Of a DNA stretch of 64,000 nucleotides, positions 62,301-64,000 are shown one piece after another (the first letter of the stretch is position 1; each line of letters begins with the position of its first letter). The stretch covers positions 1,674,001-1,738,000 of the forward strand of contig JACAXG010000124.1 in assembly GCA_018881555.1 (NCBI GenBank), read 5' to 3'. The notes below the pieces were generated by a model that searched no databases, was not told where the DNA came from, and saw only the letters and a list, made by a program, of their open reading frames with translations. This stretch comes from Amblyornis subalaris. Its lineage: Eukaryota > Chordata > Aves > Passeriformes > Ptilonorhynchidae. The position numbers and the translations under genes are program-made.

Positions 62301-63944
62301 GAGCTAAATTTGGAAACCAATTTAGGATGAAATCTCTTCAGGAATAATGGCACAGAACTACTCCAGGCTTATGCTGATGCAGGATAAAAAAAATATTTAC
62401 AGAAAGACTGAAGAAGTGAGACTGACCAGAATTTGACTTTGGATTTTTCTCTCCCATTTTGTGGACAGTAGGAGCCAGCAATTGTAAACTGTGAGTTTTT
62501 GCCAATAATACACATTTTACGTTGTGACTGTCTATTGGTTTGTGCTAGTTAAGGCAACTAAAGCCATTGCAACAAAAGATTGATTTGCTCTATCATAGGA
62601 TCCATATTGTGTCAATGAATCACTGCTCTCTTATCACCATAGGGAGGGTGTGGATTGGGGGAGGTTTGGAAATCGCTCTTCAGAAATATACTAAGCTAAA
62701 TGCTTCCACAAAAAGTGGTCCTGACAGAAGCAAAATCTACTAACCCAGAAGATTCTTTTAAATTTGGGGTATTTTCTCAGAAACAATTAGCACAATTANA
62801 TGTTTTCAATTTGAGTACTTGTATTATTAGATTTCTTCAAAGGCACAGGGTGCTCCCTCTTGCCTTCCCTCCGACCCAGTAAGGTAGCAGTAATCTACAC
62901 ATTAATATGAAACACCTATTTTTCATATATATGAATATATATATATTAGTTAGACCTCACCTCAGGTATCCCTGAGCCACAGGCGTAGGGAGCAAATACC
63001 TTCACCAGAGAAACTGCTAAGAAGGCAAAGCTCAATGCCCAGAAAATGTACATTATGTAGTTCATNATGTATGAACCTGGACCCTAAAAGCAAAAACAAA
63101 AAGTCAGAAAATAAATTTGACATAGGAGCAAAATCACTACTTAAACTAATCTAGAAGTACTCTTGCTGCAAGTACATTTATGCACACATTTTGAGGCACA
63201 ATAATTACTACCAAGTCAAGAGAGAGTTTTGTTTGAAAAGCATAAAGTCATGACACCTGCACATTAGCACAGATTGGGTTATAAAAGGTAGAAAGTGTTC
63301 TAACACTTCATCTTGAAAAGAAAAAGATAAACATAGCACAGGTATATCTTTTAGTAGCTATTAGCTGCTAAAATCTAGTGAATACTGAGTAAATCCTCCT
63401 TATTTAAAAAAAATATTGTGGTAGAAAAAATAAAACAAATATGTTCTTACTTATCAGAGAACATCACAAATGTATTTATTTTACATACACCTACGATCAA
63501 GAATAGAAATTCTCGTGTTTTTAACAGTTCTATACTCTCATAACTTCCCTACATTTCCAACACTCCAAGGCCCCTTGCAGTTCATGAAATACACATTTAT
63601 TACACTATAATCTATTAATCAATTCAAATGCAGAAAAATGACACATACAGTACAAGCCAAANCCATGTTTAAAATTCTAACCTTAAGACCATTATTTTCT
63701 TCTCATATTCAGTCAAGCTGTTGAACAAGACTATCAAAGAATTGGTATATACTCACTTCTGCTTGCCCAATTATTAATTCTGCCCATGTTTTCCATTGTG
63801 GACATTTATCTCTCTCTTCAAATGTGGTCTCATTTGAACCCCAACAACACTGTTCATGGTTAAACCACAAAGCACTAAGGCAAATGCCTTCCTTTAAGTC
63901 AGTCATCCAGTCAGCAGCTATGTCAATTAATCCTGCCAATGCCC
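44231..63944 (-). CDS. CLCN3: Chloride/proton exchanger ClC-3, 3' part of gene
   Basis: Minus-strand exons are 63757-63944, 62961-63083, 61439-61645, 58715-58795, 56943-57488, 52610-52796, 50850-51248, 48403-48619, optional 46060-46135, and 44299-44389 (A form) or 44231-44389 (B form). All are GT-AG with matching phases. They encode 679 residues of the A form, about residues 140-818 in human 818-residue numbering; the N-terminal 139 lie off the right edge. ClC-3 is a 2Cl-/H+ exchanger of late endosomes and synaptic-type vesicles, working as a dimer. Visible hallmarks are GSGIPE (anion selectivity), GKEGP with gating Glu282, SLEE with proton Glu339, GLFIPS, LEYIVP with the anion-binding Tyr, and two C-terminal CBS domains. 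Very few substitutions from the human protein are seen. Introns carry CR1 and LTR insertions. Confidence 0.98.
44299..44389 (-). CDS. CLCN3: CLCN3 last coding exon, A-form frame
   Basis: When joined directly to the exon at 48403-48619, it reads [20 protein letters not shown] and ends ASIMFN with TGA at 44299-44301. It completes the second CBS domain. The acceptor on the minus strand is CCTTTTCAG. The same bases are read in another frame when the cassette exon is included. Confidence 0.96.
46060..46135 (-). CDS. CLCN3: CLCN3 cassette exon, makes the B form
   Basis: Seventy-six bases, exactly the length of the mammalian cassette. They encode [20 protein letters not shown] then HVEPL. This replaces the [15 protein letters not shown] end of CBS domain 2 with a paralogous version of the same structure and shifts the frame of the last exon by one. 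The minus-strand acceptor is TCTGTTTCAG and the donor is TTG|GTGATT, which is weak in its later positions. Inclusion gives an 866-residue protein, skipping an 818-residue one (human numbering). Confidence 0.93.
46182..46260 (-). promoter_or_regulatory. Pyrimidine tracts upstream of CLCN3 cassette exon
   Basis: On the minus strand a T12 run (46193-46182) and a longer TTTTTCTTTCTTTTTC-type tract (about 46258-46230) lie 47-125 bases upstream of the cassette exon acceptor. Such tracts are binding sites for PTB-family splicing regulators. A regulatory role here is inference from position and composition. Confidence 0.35.
48403..48619 (-). CDS. CLCN3: CLCN3 coding exon, CBS-domain region
   Basis: Codes about residues 717 (split Glu) to 789 (split Gly). 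It reads [20 protein letters not shown], then the start of CBS domain 2, [20 protein letters not shown], ending LVTHNG. The minus-strand acceptor is TTTCTTAAAG and the donor is AATGG|GTGAGT. This exon splices either to the cassette at 46135 or directly to 44389. Confidence 0.97.
49137..49765 (-). repeat. CR1 LINE fragment in CLCN3 intron
   Basis: The left edge reads TCATAGAATATCCTGAGTTG then GAAGAGACCTACAAGG, the reverse complement of a CR1 3' end. The body carries the CR1 3' UTR and end of ORF2 (minus-strand frames around 49478-49810 read SLEKRRLR and QVLGAVLGA). It lies in the same strand sense as CLCN3, in the intron between the two CBS exons. The right edge is approximate. Confidence 0.93.
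50850..51248 (-). CDS. CLCN3: CLCN3 coding exon, last membrane helices and CBS1
   Basis: Codes about residues 584 (split) to 717 (split). It reads [19 protein letters not shown], then [20 protein letters not shown], whose Tyr (about 606) aligns with the anion-coordinating Tyr of CLC proteins. The first CBS domain follows, from [15 protein letters not shown] to [12 protein letters not shown]. The minus-strand acceptor is CCTTGCAG and the donor is ATAG|GTAATT. Confidence 0.97.
52610..52796 (-). CDS. CLCN3: CLCN3 coding exon with GLFIPS motif
   Basis: Codes about residues 522-583 plus one base. It starts [20 protein letters not shown], the conserved CLC pore motif, and ends [13 protein letters not shown]. 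The minus-strand acceptor is TTTTTGTTGCAG and the donor is TTAG|GTAACT. Confidence 0.97.
53902..53934. repeat. Adjoining trinucleotide microsatellites
   Basis: Six TGT/GTT units run directly into about five ATT units on the plus strand, in the CLCN3 intron between 52796 and 56943. One tract may have arisen from the other by point change and slippage. Confidence 0.8.
54839..55605 (+). repeat. Solo LTR with 5-base target-site duplication
   Basis: A 767-base element begins TGTCCTGGGTTAGG and ends AAACCAGCACA, with the TG...CA termini of an LTR. It is flanked on both sides by AGTAT (54834-54838 and 55606-55610), a perfect 5-base duplication. Inside are an ATAAAA box at 55204-55209 and an ATTAAA at 55519-55524, in plus orientation. 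No internal retroviral genes are present, so it is a solo LTR left by recombination. It sits antisense in a CLCN3 intron. TGTCCTGG start and 5-base duplications fit avian ERVL-type elements; the class is inference. Confidence 0.88.
54968..55053 (+). repeat. 43-base tandem duplication inside the solo LTR
   Basis: Two copies with a period of 43 bases, each beginning TTATCTGATCTCAG and containing ATGGCCCATTAGCACCACC. They differ at about two positions over the first 40 bases. They lie upstream of the TATA-like box, in the position of a U3 region. Confidence 0.85.
56943..57488 (-). CDS. CLCN3: CLCN3 coding exon, large transmembrane exon
   Basis: Codes about residues 340-521 (182 residues, phase 0 on both sides). 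It reads [20 protein letters not shown] at the start, then [36 protein letters not shown], a cytosolic [13 protein letters not shown] loop, a luminal segment with NMDASK-like NDMNASK and NTSE sequons, and ends VFTFGIK. The minus-strand acceptor is TCTTTTGCAG and the donor is AAG|GTAAGT. Confidence 0.98.
58715..58795 (-). CDS. CLCN3: CLCN3 coding exon ending at the proton glutamate
   Basis: Codes about residues 313-339 (27 residues, phase 0). It reads [20 protein letters not shown] then VLFSLEE. The final Glu aligns with the internal proton glutamate of CLC exchangers (Glu203 in the E. coli protein), which separates exchangers from channels. The minus-strand acceptor is TTTTCCAG and the donor is GAG|GTATGT. 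Confidence 0.97.
58985..60420 (+). repeat. CR1 LINE internal fragment in CLCN3 intron
   Basis: The frames read CR1 ORF2 text: [20 protein letters not shown] near 59070, [16 protein letters not shown] near 59600, [20 protein letters not shown] near 59700, [11 protein letters not shown] and [15 protein letters not shown] at 59875-59970. Many stops and frameshifts are present. The copy lacks its 3' end and passes near 60420 straight into LTR-type sequence. It lies antisense to CLCN3. Confidence 0.93.
60425..61064 (+). repeat. Truncated LTR, same family as 9090-10156
   Basis: It shares with the LTR at 9090 the CCTGCAGCCCACAGAG-type body, the CCTGTGGAAAGGACCCATG block, the CCTTATCTTGACCTATGAGC block and the terminal GGCACC...AACCCATCACA. 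The 5' third, with the TATA region, is missing, and the left edge abuts a broken CR1. An open frame at 60470-60841 is accidental in this repeat. Confidence 0.7.
61439..61645 (-). CDS. CLCN3: CLCN3 coding exon with the gating glutamate
   Basis: Codes about residues 244-312 (69 residues, phase 0). It reads [20 protein letters not shown], then [20 protein letters not shown], ending TNEAKKRE. Glu of GKEGP (about 282) is the external gating glutamate that couples chloride and proton movement. The minus-strand acceptor is TTTCTTCCAG and the donor is GAG|GTAAGT. Confidence 0.98.
62961..63083 (-). CDS. CLCN3: CLCN3 coding exon with GSGIPE
   Basis: Codes about residues 203-243 (41 residues, phase 0). 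It reads GPGSY, a hydrophobic helix [16 protein letters not shown], and ends CGSGIPE, the first conserved anion-pathway motif. Ser in this motif sets chloride over nitrate preference in exchangers. One N at 63066 falls in the third base of an Ile/Met codon. The minus-strand acceptor is TTGCTTTTAG and the donor is GAG|GTGAGG. Confidence 0.97.
63757..63944 (-). CDS. CLCN3: CLCN3 coding exon, most 5' exon in window
   Basis: Codes about residues 140 (split Gly) to 202. It reads [20 protein letters not shown], then [20 protein letters not shown] with an N-glycosylation sequon in the luminal loop, ending IIGQAE. The minus-strand acceptor is TTTCTACAACAG and the donor is GAA|GTGAGT. The preceding exon must end in phase 1 beyond the right edge. 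Confidence 0.97.
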
Positions 63945-64000
63945 CTGTTGTAGAAACAGTTTGTTATTTACGTTCTGGTAAACAGAAATAACACACACAG

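Noticed and set aside
1..64000. CRISPR arrays, prokaryotic operons, defence islands or a new multi-gene system
   Set aside because: Everything identified is vertebrate: spliced genes, CR1 LINEs and LTRs. No regularly spaced direct repeats or compact gene clusters occur.
1..64000. tRNA, rRNA or snRNA genes
   Set aside because: I looked for cloverleaf-type and conserved RNA sequences by eye and found none. A covariance-model search would be needed to exclude small RNAs.

Overview
The window is vertebrate nuclear DNA, almost certainly from a bird. It is AT-rich, its genes are split by GT-AG introns, and it carries several CR1 non-LTR retrotransposon pieces with the characteristic 3' tail (ATTCTATG-type repeats next to a GGTCCCTTCCAACC-like block). 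It also carries LTRs of avian endogenous-retrovirus type. Single N characters are scattered throughout, which suggests a draft assembly. I cannot name the species.

Two protein-coding genes are certain and they converge tail to tail. HPF1 (histone PARylation factor 1, formerly C4orf27) lies on the + strand at 30386-39175. All eight coding exons are present and give 348 residues. CLCN3 (chloride/proton exchanger ClC-3) lies on the - strand and enters from the right edge. Ten exons at 63944 down to 44231 encode about residue 140 to the C-terminus; the 5' exons lie beyond the window. The order CLCN3 > < HPF1 matches what I know of human chromosome 4q33. A 76-base cassette exon of CLCN3 at 46060-46135 is intact and shifts the frame of the last exon. 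The locus can therefore make both known C-termini: the short A form ending MFN and the long B form ending in the PDZ ligand STTL.

Layout: 1-30119 is a roughly 30 kb gene-free stretch holding CR1 pieces (3037-3975, 6010-6105, an ancient one at 8480-9050, 18728-20404) and two LTR-like elements (9090-10156, 11137-11721). A CpG island with the HPF1 first exon is at 30190-30560. HPF1 occupies 30386-39294, and its intron 2 is largely filled by an LTR fragment and a CR1. The interval 39295-44230 holds the HPF1 poly(A) signal, two CR1 pieces in opposite orientation, and the probable CLCN3 3' UTR. CLCN3 fills 44231-63944, with CR1 copies, a solo LTR flanked by a 5-base target-site duplication, and a CR1/LTR composite in its introns.

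The two genes have unrelated jobs. HPF1 completes the PARP1/PARP2 active site for serine ADP-ribosylation in the nucleus, and ClC-3 exchanges chloride for protons in endosomal membranes. I found no sign of an undescribed multi-gene system. The most interesting points are the frame-switching CLCN3 terminal exon, alternative upstream starts at HPF1, and the structure of the LTR insertions.
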